Source of the DNA: Isochrysis galbana
Lineage: Eukaryota; Haptophyta; Isochrysidales; Isochrysidaceae
Length of the DNA stretch: 64,000 nt
Assembly (NCBI GenBank): GCA_018136815.1
Contig: CM030933.1
Coordinates: 7,107,137 to 7,171,136 of the forward strand
Reading direction: 5' to 3'
Positions 19,646 to 28,485 of this stretch are shown here, one piece after another. The first letter of the stretch is position 1, and each line of letters begins with the position of its first letter. Under the pieces are notes generated by a model that did no database searches, was not told the origin of the DNA, and worked only from the letters and a program-made list of their open reading frames with translations. The position numbers and the translations under genes were made by a program.

Positions 19646-21490
19646 CTACGACCACGCTGGGCCATGGCACAACCTGCTAGCATCTACGTTGACACCACCG
19701 TCATCTGAGACGCCTATTGGTAGTCCACTACTCAAAGAACGCAAAGACGACCAAAACGAGAGCTTCGGCTGAGCTGGGCTTGAACATGGCGCTGATGTCT
19801 CATCGATGCCAATCCGCTCTTCTTCCTGCCCGGAGGGTGACTGGTGGTCGGGCGGTGGCCCTGGGCCTAGGACTTCCGAAATTCGCTTGGCCATCGCTCG
19901 CTCGTCGGCACGGTGCCACACATCCCATAGAGTTAATCCACCGGAGATCGGGGTGGCCCATTCCCAATCCACCGTGCTGAAAACGACAACGGCCTCCTGT
20001 AGCTGCCGTATCTCCTCCTCACGCGCCACCATTTCCGACCTTACTTCAGCATTCAGCCACGTCGCACGCTCAAGGAGCTGCTCCACCGTCGGATGGGGCA
20101 GAGCAACCCCCACGCTGGTGCATTGTGACGCCGATCCACTGACACTCTTCCCCCCGGATTCCCTACTGGCAGAGGCTTGGGCGTCAGTCGAGCCTTTGTA
20201 CGTCGCGTTGGGACTGAATGAAAGGCGAGAGCGGCTGCGGAACAGGCCTCGCCGCGCGTAGGCGTAGACGCGCTCGAGCGCCGTGGCCACAGTGCGCTGC
20301 GCAGACTGCTGGGCATCCAAGAGGTGGAATTCCGATAGTGCGACCTCTTGGCGGAGCAGCTGGATGCGCAGAGCGAGCATCTCGTGTTGCCGGCTGAGCT
20401 CGGCCAGCACAGCAGGTGCGAGCGGGGTACTGCCGCGCCCAGTTTGTAAGCTCGCAGCTAGGAGATCGGCCCCAGTGCCGCTCAAATGTACCACTGGCAC
20501 AAGGGCACTGAGTGCGTTGAGCCATCTGGCGCATGCGTGATGATCCACGCAGCTAAAGCAGAAGCTACCGGCACGCGCGGTGGCGAGCGAGAACGACTTG
20601 GTCTTATCGTTCAACTTACACGTGATCGTTGCCCCCATCAGCGGGAGCAAGAGCACCGGCGTGATTGCCTCCGAGTGCGAGAGGAGGAGCAATCGGTCCG
20701 GCAGCAGAACGCCCCATGCAGCGAGGCTGGCAGGCGCGCTAGTACGCTGCGGGAACAGTTCAGCCATGTGCAGCACAGGCGGAGGCATCAGCGGCGGGGT
20801 CTCACCACCTAGACGAAGAGCGCGATGGATCAGGTCCCTTTCATCTACGGTATCGGTGCACAACGCGAGCGGCAGCCCACCCTGGAGGTTGACGATGCCA
20901 AGGCAGCATGAGTCAGGCACCTTCGAGCTACGGAATTGGCCGGCGCGGTAGCCCAGGCAGAGCGGCCCGACATCGGCAAGGTCGAAGCTGTACAATACCG
21001 TCTCGCCGCCTTGGACGAACAGGGTGCCCTCCTCAGCGTCAAGCACCAGAGTGCTCAGCAACGTCGTGGGGGAGGATGACGGTAGCCTAACAGCGAAGAA
21101 GAAGGTGCCATGGCGTATCGCCGCCTCAATCGGTGCCATCCCCGCGTGGCGGCGCGAAAAGATCGCCTCGTCGGGAAGACGCGCGACGGTCCGTGCGAGC
21201 CGCTCAACTTTGTGCTCGCGCTCCACGCACTGTTTCAGGAGCATCGACTGGGCATCGCGCTCAGCAGCCAGCCGGGCACCTAGCCTAGCCTCACGCCGGG
21301 CGGTCGCAGCGGCGTTCAGCCTCTCGCCGCCAGCGGGGTGAAGCATGAGAGGAATGGCCGCGACGTCGGAACCGCTCAAGTGGAGCTTCGCCACGAGCGC
21401 CAGCCGACTGGCGAGCCGCATCCGAATCGCGCTCATACCAGCCTCGCATACCGCGAGTTCTTGGCGCAGTATTTGCTCGATGATGTGATC
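19646..21490 (-). CDS. PH-like domain protein, C-terminal exon
   Basis: A CCCCCCTCAG acceptor places the exon start at 21490, giving 614 residues in frame. The N-terminal third is a coiled coil (ILRQELAVCEAGMSA). A module near residues 120-235 starts HGTFFFAVRLPSSS, and a PH-like strand/helix pattern near 280-340 ends with the helix ACARWLNALSALV. A Ser-rich linker and a final helical part with WATPISGGLTLWDVW follow. The HGTFFFAV module is paralogous to the start of the upstream ORF (HGALFFAVYSPSSG), so both probably form one long protein. The upstream donor could not be fixed, so the exon junction is open. Confidence 0.6.
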   Translation of the reverse strand, partial: DHIIEQILRQELAVCEAGMSAIRMRLASRLALVAKLHLSGSDVAAIPLMLHPAGGERLNAAATARREARLGARLAAERDAQSMLLKQCVEREHKVERLARTVARLPDEAIFSRRHAGMAPIEAAIRHGTFFFAVRLPSSSPTTLLSTLVLDAEEGTLFVQGGETVLYSFDLADVGPLCLGYRAGQFRSSKVPDSCCLGIVNLQGGLPLALCTDTVDERDLIHRALRLGGETPPLMPPPVLHMAELFPQRTSAPASLAAWGVLLPDRLLLLSHSEAITPVLLLPLMGATITCKLNDKTKSFSLATARAGSFCFSCVDHHACARWLNALSALVPVVHLSGTGADLLAASLQTGRGSTPLAPAVLAELSRQHEMLALRIQLLRQEVALSEFHLLDAQQSAQRTVATALERVYAYARRGLFRSRSRLSFSPNATYKGSTDAQASASRESGGKSVSGSASQCTSVGVALPHPTVEQLLERATWLNAEVRSEMVAREEEIRQLQEAVVVFSTVDWEWATPISGGLTLWDVWHRADERAMAKRISEVLGPGPPPDHQSPSGQEEERIGIDETSAPCSSPAQPKLSFWSSLRSLSSGLPIGVSDDGGVNVDASRLCHGPAWS

Positions 21491-21592
21491 CTGAGGGGGG
21501 GACGTGGGCGAACATCTTGAGGAGGGCGAGTACAATATTCACGAGTAGCTGAGGTGTGGAAAAGGCGCGAGGCACTGCGTGCCAAAGACGGG

Positions 21593-22570
21593 CTAGAAGG
21601 CTGCATATGTCTTGCTTGAGCAGCCGCGCGCCTGCTCCATTTCCTGCAGCAACTTCTCCTTGCGAGCTACGCAAACCCTGAAGCCCGCCGAGCAACTCAG
21701 TGTGGCGAGAAGTTGAACCCCTTGGTCAATTGACCTCCAGCTCGTGTCAAGCGAGCGCTCGTCGAGCCCCGGCCCCATCCGCTCCTTTGGCGCGCCATTG
21801 ATGACTGGTAAAATGGCCGGGACCTGATCGACCATCACCCCCCTGATCTCGCACGTGCACGCAATGGCATCGGACCACACCCGCTTCATCTCCGCGTCTG
21901 GCGCAATAAATTCTGTCACGCCCGCAGTATGCCGGACCATGAAGCCGAGAGGCTGGCGCTGCTGCGCCAGGTGCACCACGCCGGTCGGACGGAGGACGAA
22001 GCGCGGAGTGCATTCGGCGCTGAAGACGAGCATCCGGCCGGGCACCAACGCGACAAGACACGCCTCGCTGCCGAATCTCCCCGTGGGCATCTCGAGCAGG
22101 CCGAGGCGGTGGACAGTGAGCGCCTCGACGGGCTTACCCGCCCGGAGCCGCTGGAGCGCCTCGACCACCTCCTGTCGCTCTGCAAGGGTCTGTGTACACA
22201 ATGGAAGTGGCGGCCGCTTATTGCAGAAAACGAGGCAGAAGTGGTGCATGGCTCGTGGCAAATTCGCCTGGTCAGAGAGTTGTCTGTGGTGTCCTATCAT
22301 GAAGTCAAGGCATACATCTGCGAGCTCGTACAGTGGCACACTCAGCCGAACCTCGCCCACTTCGAGCAGGGAGAGGGTCCAGCCAGCAGTTGCTGCGGCT
22401 GGCTGTAGAGCGGGCTCCATGGACCGTGATGTAGGTGCGACAGCCTCTGCGTGCTGTGGAGGCGGAGCGAGCTGAAGCACGAGAGCGCAGCCCGAGGAGG
22501 GCGAGTAGACAGCGAAGAAGAGGGCACCGTGGGCAAGACCGGTCCGTCGTAACCGGCGCTCCCGCTCCAT
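21593..22570 (-). CDS. PH-like domain protein, N-terminal exon
   Basis: ATG at 22570 opens 325 residues. It begins almost directly with HGALFFAVYSPSSG and VPLYELADVCLDF, then a second PH-like strand set (LVALVPGRMLVFSAECTPRF) closing with the helix AEMKRVWSDAIACTC. It ends in a coiled-coil start (KEKLLQEMEQARG) just before the 21490 acceptor. Together with the downstream exon it would form two tandem copies of the same PH-like unit separated by a coiled coil. The ORF extends upstream, but that part is low complexity and taken as 5' UTR. Confidence 0.55.
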   Translation of the reverse strand: MERERRLRRTGLAHGALFFAVYSPSSGCALVLQLAPPPQHAEAVAPTSRSMEPALQPAAATAGWTLSLLEVGEVRLSVPLYELADVCLDFMIGHHRQLSDQANLPRAMHHFCLVFCNKRPPLPLCTQTLAERQEVVEALQRLRAGKPVEALTVHRLGLLEMPTGRFGSEACLVALVPGRMLVFSAECTPRFVLRPTGVVHLAQQRQPLGFMVRHTAGVTEFIAPDAEMKRVWSDAIACTCEIRGVMVDQVPAILPVINGAPKERMGPGLDERSLDTSWRSIDQGVQLLATLSCSAGFRVCVARKEKLLQEMEQARGCSSKTYAAF

Positions 22571-23245
22571 GCCGTGCGCACTTGCCACGGCAGTTTCCCT
22601 CCTTTCCCCCACACCCCTTCCCTCCCGGCCGCGCGGCGCGGAGGGGAGGCGACGGCGGGCACCCCTTTGGCTCTCGTCTCGCCGGGACTGGAAGCCTCCC
22701 CGCTCTCTCCCTCGCTTTTTGGCAGAGGGACGGACCGAAGAAAAGGTGAAAAAAAGAAACGAAGTCGTTATTATCTCCAAGAAGAAAGAAGAAGAAGAGG
22801 TCACCACACATCCCCTCCCAGAGAAGAATGAGAGGGGAGGGGGAGCGAGATGACGAATGAATGAAAAATTGGACAGAGCGCTGCTTCCCATCGCTCGCGC
22901 GCTCGCATCATTCATCACCTCATCACCATCTTTATATTCTACTACCAACTCTCTTCTGCTGGACGACTGAACGGCTCCGTCTGCTGCTCGCCGCCCTTGC
23001 CCTTGCTTCACGTTATTTAAGTGTAGTATGCCCTCTTCTCGGGGTATCTAGTAGATAGAGCCTGGGACCAACTTGCGGTGCGGTTATTTGTGGTTGGTGC
23101 TAAGATAGTACGCCGTGCTCCACTCCGAGAAAGCAAGGAGGCGAAAGGGGATGGTGGCGGGCGAGCTTAAGGTGGTTCCTCAGGATTTCCGCCGCCCCCC
23201 TCTCCCCCTCCCCCTTGCTGGTAGCTCGTTACACGATTTCGCTCG
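22571..23245. other. Upstream flank, no gene
   Basis: Purine-rich and pyrimidine-rich stretches typical of a 5' UTR or promoter occur to about 22860. Further out there is an A/T-richer stretch. No ORF or repeat is convincing. Confidence 0.4.
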
Positions 23246-23830
23246 CAACCTACCTTTATAAGTGGGGGTCAATGGGGACCTCGCGCCCCCCTCTCCCCTC
23301 TCTCCATCGCGGACACCCCCCCGGGGTGGGCCCGTACAATCAACCCCAGCCCCTGCCCTCTGGCAGTGGCTGGGCACTCATCAATCTGGCCCAGACCCTT
23401 CGTGGGCGCGGGCCGCGAGCTGCACTCCCACGCCCGCGCTGGGCCTGCCCTCGAGCTGACCCCCCCGCCCCCCGTCCCCTGTCTTTGGTCGCCAGGTATA
23501 CAGGGGACTTCGGGCGGCTCCCATGGCCAGCGAGGCGAGCGTGGGAGAGGCAGGGGGGGCCAGGGGCTGAGCCCCAGCCTCCACTGCCCCCTGAGCTGCC
23601 CTTGCTGGCCCTCTGGGAGCCCCCAAACAAAGCAGGCCCAAAGGAACCCTAACTAAGAGCAGGCCATGGCGCATGGCGCGCCGCAAGGCGACGCGCCGCA
23701 GGGACAACGATGGGTGAGAGTGGAGAGAGGGAGAGGGGAGGGTTTGCACCCCCCCCGATAGAGTGCAGTGAGAAATGGGCCTAGCAAACAAACGGGCGAG
23801 GGGCGGGGGCGGCTGGCCCCCCTTCCCCAA
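23246..23830 (+). mobile_element. Hairpin-start retroposon, family D copy 1
   Basis: It starts with CAACCTACCTTTATAAGTGG, which folds with one mismatch, then GGGGTCA and ATGGGG at 23272. The body shares long blocks with 27156-27735 (GAGCTGCACTCCCA, GGGGCCAGGGGCTGAGCC, ATGGCGC near 23670). It is highly GC-rich. No target duplication was found. Confidence 0.7.
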
Positions 23831-23859
23831 AACACACGGTAACCCCAAAGCTACTGAGT

Positions 23860-24310
23860 TTTCATCCTTTTCGTGCCTTTTTCTCACACCCCTCCTCCTC
23901 GATCCTATTGTCGATGTCGTTCTTCTGGCAGGCGACGCGATGTCGCTTGGCTGATCTTGGGTGGCGAGGTCCGTGACGCGTGCGAGGACGGCCTTCTTGT
24001 TCTCCATGTAGAGTTTGCCAGCTGCTCGGTGCACTTGCACCATGGGATTCGTTTCAGCGTACGCGACCGCCGTGATGTATTCCATGCAGAGGTACGCGAC
24101 GGCGGCCTCGTCTCCAATGTACTTGGTCTTGGGGATCCTATCGTACTCGTCGGAGTAGTCGCCGACGAGCATGAGCTTTGCCTTGCACCAACGGCCCATG
24201 TATGGCTCGATGAGTGCCCACATCGACGGGTAGCGTCCCTTGGCCAGGTCCACGCGGAAGTCTCCACCTCCACGATGGTGAACATGCGCGTCGCGAAAAG
24301 CGCACCGAAG
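23860..24310 (-). CDS. Unrecognised ORF fragment
   Basis: Minus-strand reading gives a protein-like run (RYPSMWALIEPYMGRW, YSDEYDRIPKTKYIGDEAA, AYLCMEYITAVAYAETN) with amino-acid balance unlike the low-complexity neighbours. The frame continues upstream through a Pro/Arg-rich region that does not look coding. I do not recognise the family. It may be an exon or a transposon-derived gene. Confidence 0.35.
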
Positions 24311-24314
24311 ATGC

Positions 24315-24366
24315 GCACCGCGCACAGCCGCATCGCGCACAGCCGCATCGCGCACAGCCGCACCGC
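24315..24366. repeat. 15-base tandem repeat
   Basis: About three and a half units of GCACAGCCGCATCGC stand in tandem. Confidence 0.8.
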
Positions 24367-25539
24367 GCGTCCGACGCACAGTTCTCGTTCTTCTCTTCTC
24401 CTCCCACAGGCCCGGAGTCCTCGTCGGTGGTGGTGGTGGTGGCCTCCTCGGTCGGGGGGGAAAGGGCATCCTCCTCGGCATCAGGAACGCGAACAGGCTC
24501 CGCCTCCTCCGCCGCGCCCTTGGAGCAGGAGGAGGAACGAGTCGTGCGAGCAGCGCTTGCGCTCGGCGTCCAGTCGACAGGTGGCCGTGGCGAGAGAGTC
24601 GAACGAAGCCGCCTCCTTGTGGCCCGAGCGTCCTGATTCCCAGACCTGGTCCATCTGCTTTGCGATCGCCTGGGTCCCTCCTTGCCGCGGTTTTCCCCCG
24701 CGCTCGTCCTCGCAGGTGTTCCTCGTCGTGGGTTTTCCCCAACGGTTAGCCTACCCCGCGCCCTTGTTATCATCAGTGCACGGGAAGTCTTGTAGATTCC
24801 CTCCTTACTTCTACTAATTCTCCCCTCGTAACTGTCGATCGCATCGGCCTTTCCGTCGTACCGTCGCTCCACTCCCATCTCCCATCGCCCCGTCGCTCTC
24901 CTGTCGGCTTCTCTTCCTTGTTTTTCCATTCCCCGAGTTTCCCCGTTAGAGTGGGGAAGGATACGTGAATGTGAGGGGAAGTGAGGTTAGGTTTGAGTAA
25001 GCGTGACAGTTTGTCCTTGGTTGGGAGTCGTTCTTTGTCGCATCGTTCGTTCTCGTTCGTCCGTTCTCGTTTTCGTCCCGTTCTCGCCTTCGCTACTCGT
25101 CAACTACACTCACTCTACAACACATCCCTCGACGACCGTCGTCCGCACTCTCACTCGCCCCGCTCTCGCCCTCGCTATGTCTGCTTCGTCGCCTCGCTCT
25201 GCCTCCCCCAAGCCCGCCTCCCTGCCACTTCTGGAGGCGGGTGAGCCCGTCATGAGCCTGTCCCTTACCTCCGCCGCGCCTCTCGCCGCTTCCCTTCCGC
25301 CCCTTCTGCTCCCATCTGAGGTAGTGGTAACCTCGGATCCGTCAGCACAATGTGATTGCAAGTCATCACAGGTGCTCAGTGGAAACTATTCATTAAACTG
25401 CATGTTTATGTCGTAGTTGTCGGCCTTAGAGGAAACGCTGAGGAAAAGCGTTTGCATGCGCACGCACGGCGTCCCCGCGGGGGGAACATGCACCGCGGGG
25501 AAAAGCAGAGAAAAAAGTTGTTATCCCCACGCACGGCTA

Positions 25540-25870
25540 GCCCTTATTTTATTTTAAAATACTATGGACATTTGATCGCTCAATTCGACTGATGCCCCAC
25601 AATTGACGGAACGACACCTGAGAGCATCGCGCTCTTGAAGTACCTCCTGACGAAGTACGGGCACCTGATCAACGAGGGGGAGCAGGTGGTCTCGAACCTG
25701 GTGGTCACCAACGATCCAACGATTGGTTTTGGCAACGGCGCGGGCATTACGATTACGCTCTACACAGGACAGGGACCATTTGCGACTTTTGTCTCGGGCG
25801 GCACACTACTCCGTACTCGTATTCGAAAGGCTGCACGGCCCCATAAAGTACTTTTCTTAGCCGGCAGGTG
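25540..25870 (+). repeat. Dispersed repeat (family F) and adjacent ORF fragment
   Basis: About 55 bases ending GACGGAACG are shared with 55230-55293. Read in frame, both have the same TGA in the same place (AQFD-stop-CP and AQLE-stop-CP). The short core GACGGAACGCGACTT also appears at 54877 and 57601. After the core, sequences diverge. Here a protein-like stretch follows (LLKYLLTKYGHLINEGEQ) to about 25790, with no known family. Confidence 0.45.
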
Positions 25871-25911
25871 GTTTGGGAGGGTGATCAGTGTTGGGCGTCG
25901 GTGTGGTGGCG

Positions 25912-27072
25912 ATGCTGCCCGTCCACGAGGGCTACCGCCCGGTAAGCGATGGTGAGACAGAGGGCTCATCGTCGCGGCTGCACACGGTGCAGGCGTCCTC
26001 GCCCGATCTGCTGCACACCCTGGCGTGGGGCGCGCTTGCCGAGAGCCTCACCTCGGTCTGCTGCCCGATCGTGACCACTGGAGAGCTCGATATTTCCGCG
26101 ACTGCGCTCAACATCAGCGGCGCCTTTTTTGCAGGCGTGACGTTCTCGTTGCAGACGAGCGCCGGGAACACGCGGCTGCATGCTACATGTATCGCCTTCC
26201 AGGCCGGCTTCATTGGAGTCTTCACATCCTTCACTTTCCTTGCTGAGCAAGCGGCACGCCTTGCAGGCGGTGAGCACCCATCGTATGCTGCCGCAATGGG
26301 GTACATTGTCCTCGTCTTCGCGGCGCAACTGATGGCGTTCGCTGCCGCTATCGCGCTGCTTAATCGATTCACCTTGCCATCGGTGCCCTCTATGCTTACT
26401 AAGCCTCGGGGACTGATGGGGCTTGTGGCAGTCATCTGCATCTGGGTGCTGTTTTCCCCAGCGGGCGCAGTCTCAGACCCTCTTCAGATTGACGCTCCTC
26501 ATCTTGCGATGGCGAGCAAGGCCGGCGATGTTCTTCAGCTCGGGGCCGGCCTGCTGTTCCAGGCCGCAGGTCTGTGGGTATCTCTTCACTTGAGCGGTTC
26601 CAGTCAGCCCTCCATGCTGGCACAACGGACAGTCATCCTTTGGGGTCCACTTCGATGCAACATCATGGCCACCTCACTCCTGCTCGCACTGCGAGCCTCA
26701 CCGTGCGACGCATTTGTCGCGGCACGGAATGGGGAGGCTCTCAGTTGCTCACAACTTGTCACCTCGTTGGTCGCCAAGTTGTGTTCGTCTGCATGTGGGG
26801 CCATCTCAGTATCGGGTGGGTTGTCGCCTGCAATCTGGAGCCTTTGGCTTGGCGGGGGAAAGCGTCGCAGACTCAAGTCAGCTTTGAACCTGGCCATTCA
26901 CACGTATCTTGCCTTCCTGATTGGTTGGGCCCTGGCGTGGCGATCTGCCTTACCTCGAAGCCGCCGCGACGCACAGCTGGCCTCGTTCCCAGTCGTGCAA
27001 AGCCCGCCCATGTTGGGTTTGGATCCAGGGGCTGCAGAGCAACAACCTCTGGGAGCAAATAGCGTCTTCTGA
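25912..27072 (+). CDS. FEX/CrcB-like fluoride exporter, two-domain type
   Basis: The intronless gene encodes 386 residues from ATG 25912. It has two similar membrane halves. The first has ALNISGAFFAG and the pore-like stretch AGFIGVFTSFTFL; the second has WGPLRCNIMATSLLLAL and a later Ser-rich glycine segment CGAISVSGG. This order (N-containing helix, then G-x-x-T-S-F break helix) is that of eukaryotic FEX proteins, in which two Fluc domains are fused and form the fluoride pore. The N-terminal 35 residues are hydrophilic. A plasma-membrane role in fluoride efflux is inferred. Sequence conservation is modest, so another small-ion channel relative is possible. Confidence 0.6.
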   Translation: MLPVHEGYRPVSDGETEGSSSRLHTVQASSPDLLHTLAWGALAESLTSVCCPIVTTGELDISATALNISGAFFAGVTFSLQTSAGNTRLHATCIAFQAGFIGVFTSFTFLAEQAARLAGGEHPSYAAAMGYIVLVFAAQLMAFAAAIALLNRFTLPSVPSMLTKPRGLMGLVAVICIWVLFSPAGAVSDPLQIDAPHLAMASKAGDVLQLGAGLLFQAAGLWVSLHLSGSSQPSMLAQRTVILWGPLRCNIMATSLLLALRASPCDAFVAARNGEALSCSQLVTSLVAKLCSSACGAISVSGGLSPAIWSLWLGGGKRRRLKSALNLAIHTYLAFLIGWALAWRSALPRSRRDAQLASFPVVQSPPMLGLDPGAAEQQPLGANSVF

Positions 27073-27155
27073 TTGTGTCTATGCGCGAGAGGGGCGTTTT
27101 CGGGTATGAATTACACAGCTATGCATGACAACCTACTTTTAATAAATAAACCTTT

Positions 27156-27735
27156 CAACCTACTTTTATAAGTGGGGGTCAATGGGGGCCTCGCGCCCCC
27201 CCTCTCTCCATCGCGGACACCCCCGCAGGGGTGGGCCCGTACAATCAACCCCAGCCCCTGCCCTCTGGCAGGGGCTGGGCAATCATCATTGTGGCCCAGA
27301 CCCCTAGTGGCTAGTGGGCGCGGGCCGCGAGCTGCACTCCCAGGCCCGCATGGCCTGCCCTCGTACTGCTGACTCCCCCCCCCTTCCCTGGCTACTCGCC
27401 AGGCAGACAAGGGACTCTGGGAGGCACCCACGGCCAGGCGAAGCGAGCGTGGGAGAGGAAGGGGGGGCCAGGGGCTGAGCCCCAGCCTCCACTGCCCCCT
27501 GAGCTGCTGAGCTGCCCTTGCTGGCCCTCTGGGCTCTGGGCGCCCCCAAAGGCCCTCTGAGAGCAGGCCGTGGCGCGCCGCATGGCGACGCGCCGCAGGG
27601 AGAGAGGTGGAAAAGAGTGGAGCGAGGGAGAGGGGGAGGGGGCGATTTGACCCCCCCCCTCCCATGGAGTGTGGTGAGAAACGAGACCCGTTTGCGTTAG
27701 CAAACGGGCGGAGAGGGGCGGCTGGCGACAGGAGG
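27156..27735 (+). mobile_element. Hairpin-start retroposon, family D copy 2
   Basis: The hairpin start is stem CCTACTT, loop TTAT, stem AAGTGGG, with ATG at 27182. The body matches 23246-23830 throughout. Just upstream (27129-27155), CAACCTACTTTTA and AATAAATAAACCTTT look like an older start and a reversed 3' tail of the same class. Confidence 0.75.
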
Positions 27736-27934
27736 GAGATGGGAAGGGAGTGGCTCAAGACGTCTTGAGGTACCCCGGTGGCAGGTATCTCGGGGCGCCG
27801 CAGTCCCGCTTATTTCTCGAGGACCGCTCGCGGCGCGAGCTGTCAAGGGCCGTTCTTCTTCACGACGAGAGGTTCTCCCCCCCCCCCCCCCGTTGCTTTT
27901 TCCCGGAGAGTCGCCCGACGTAGGTCGGTCCGCC

Positions 27935-28185
27935 TCAATGGGTTTTCCCTCATTTCAACTTGTGGGGAGTTAGAATGGGAGCCGGGGGCCTGCGAGGGGG
28001 GAGATTTGGAGGGGTGCATAGTGCATAGGCATAGGTGTATGTGTATGTATCTGTATCTGTGGCAACAGCCAACACCAATAACAGCAACAGCACGCGCCAA
28101 GGTGTACGGGCAGGTGCGATGAGGGCTGTCGTGTTAGTACCGGGCTAGTGAGAGTAGTGGTACTAATGCTCAGTTATATTATCAA
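27935..28185. repeat. Dispersed repeat (family G), second copy
   Basis: It shares ordered blocks with 10995-11195, plus an extra GTGTATGTATCTGTATCTG microsatellite-like run (28036-28062). Confidence 0.6.
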
Positions 28186-28250
28186 TACTTTTATAAGTGG
28201 GGGTCAATGGGGCGACAAGCAACGGACGGCGGCGTTCAGTAGAGGAGTGG
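28183..28250 (+). mobile_element. Hairpin-start retroposon, short remnant
   Basis: CAATACTTTTATAAGTGGG, then GGTCAATGGGG (ATG at 28207), repeats the family D start. Little body remains before the next gene. Confidence 0.5.
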
Positions 28251-28485
28251 GCTGGAAGGCCCGTGACTATGTACTAAAAAGAGGAACATTCTTTTACTTT
28301 TAGTGCAAGTGGTCGACTGACTCAACCGTGAGAACGCCAGTGCGTACGCGCAAGGGAGGGAGGGAGTGGAGCAGGAAGTGGGCAGTAGAGAGAGGAAGGG
28401 AAACAGAGGGAAAGCAGGGGGAGGGTGAGGAAGGGCGGAGAGGGCGAGGTGAGGAGTGCGGTTGGTTGACCGACAGTCCGAGCCG

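Noticed and set aside
23381-24742. 453-residue ORF on the minus strand
   Set aside because: Most of it crosses a GC-rich retroposon and Pro/Arg low-complexity sequence; only the 23860-24310 part looks protein-like.
25583-25588. Selenocysteine UGA
   Set aside because: No SECIS-like fold was recognised and no known selenoprotein family matches; kept only as a conserved-TGA observation.
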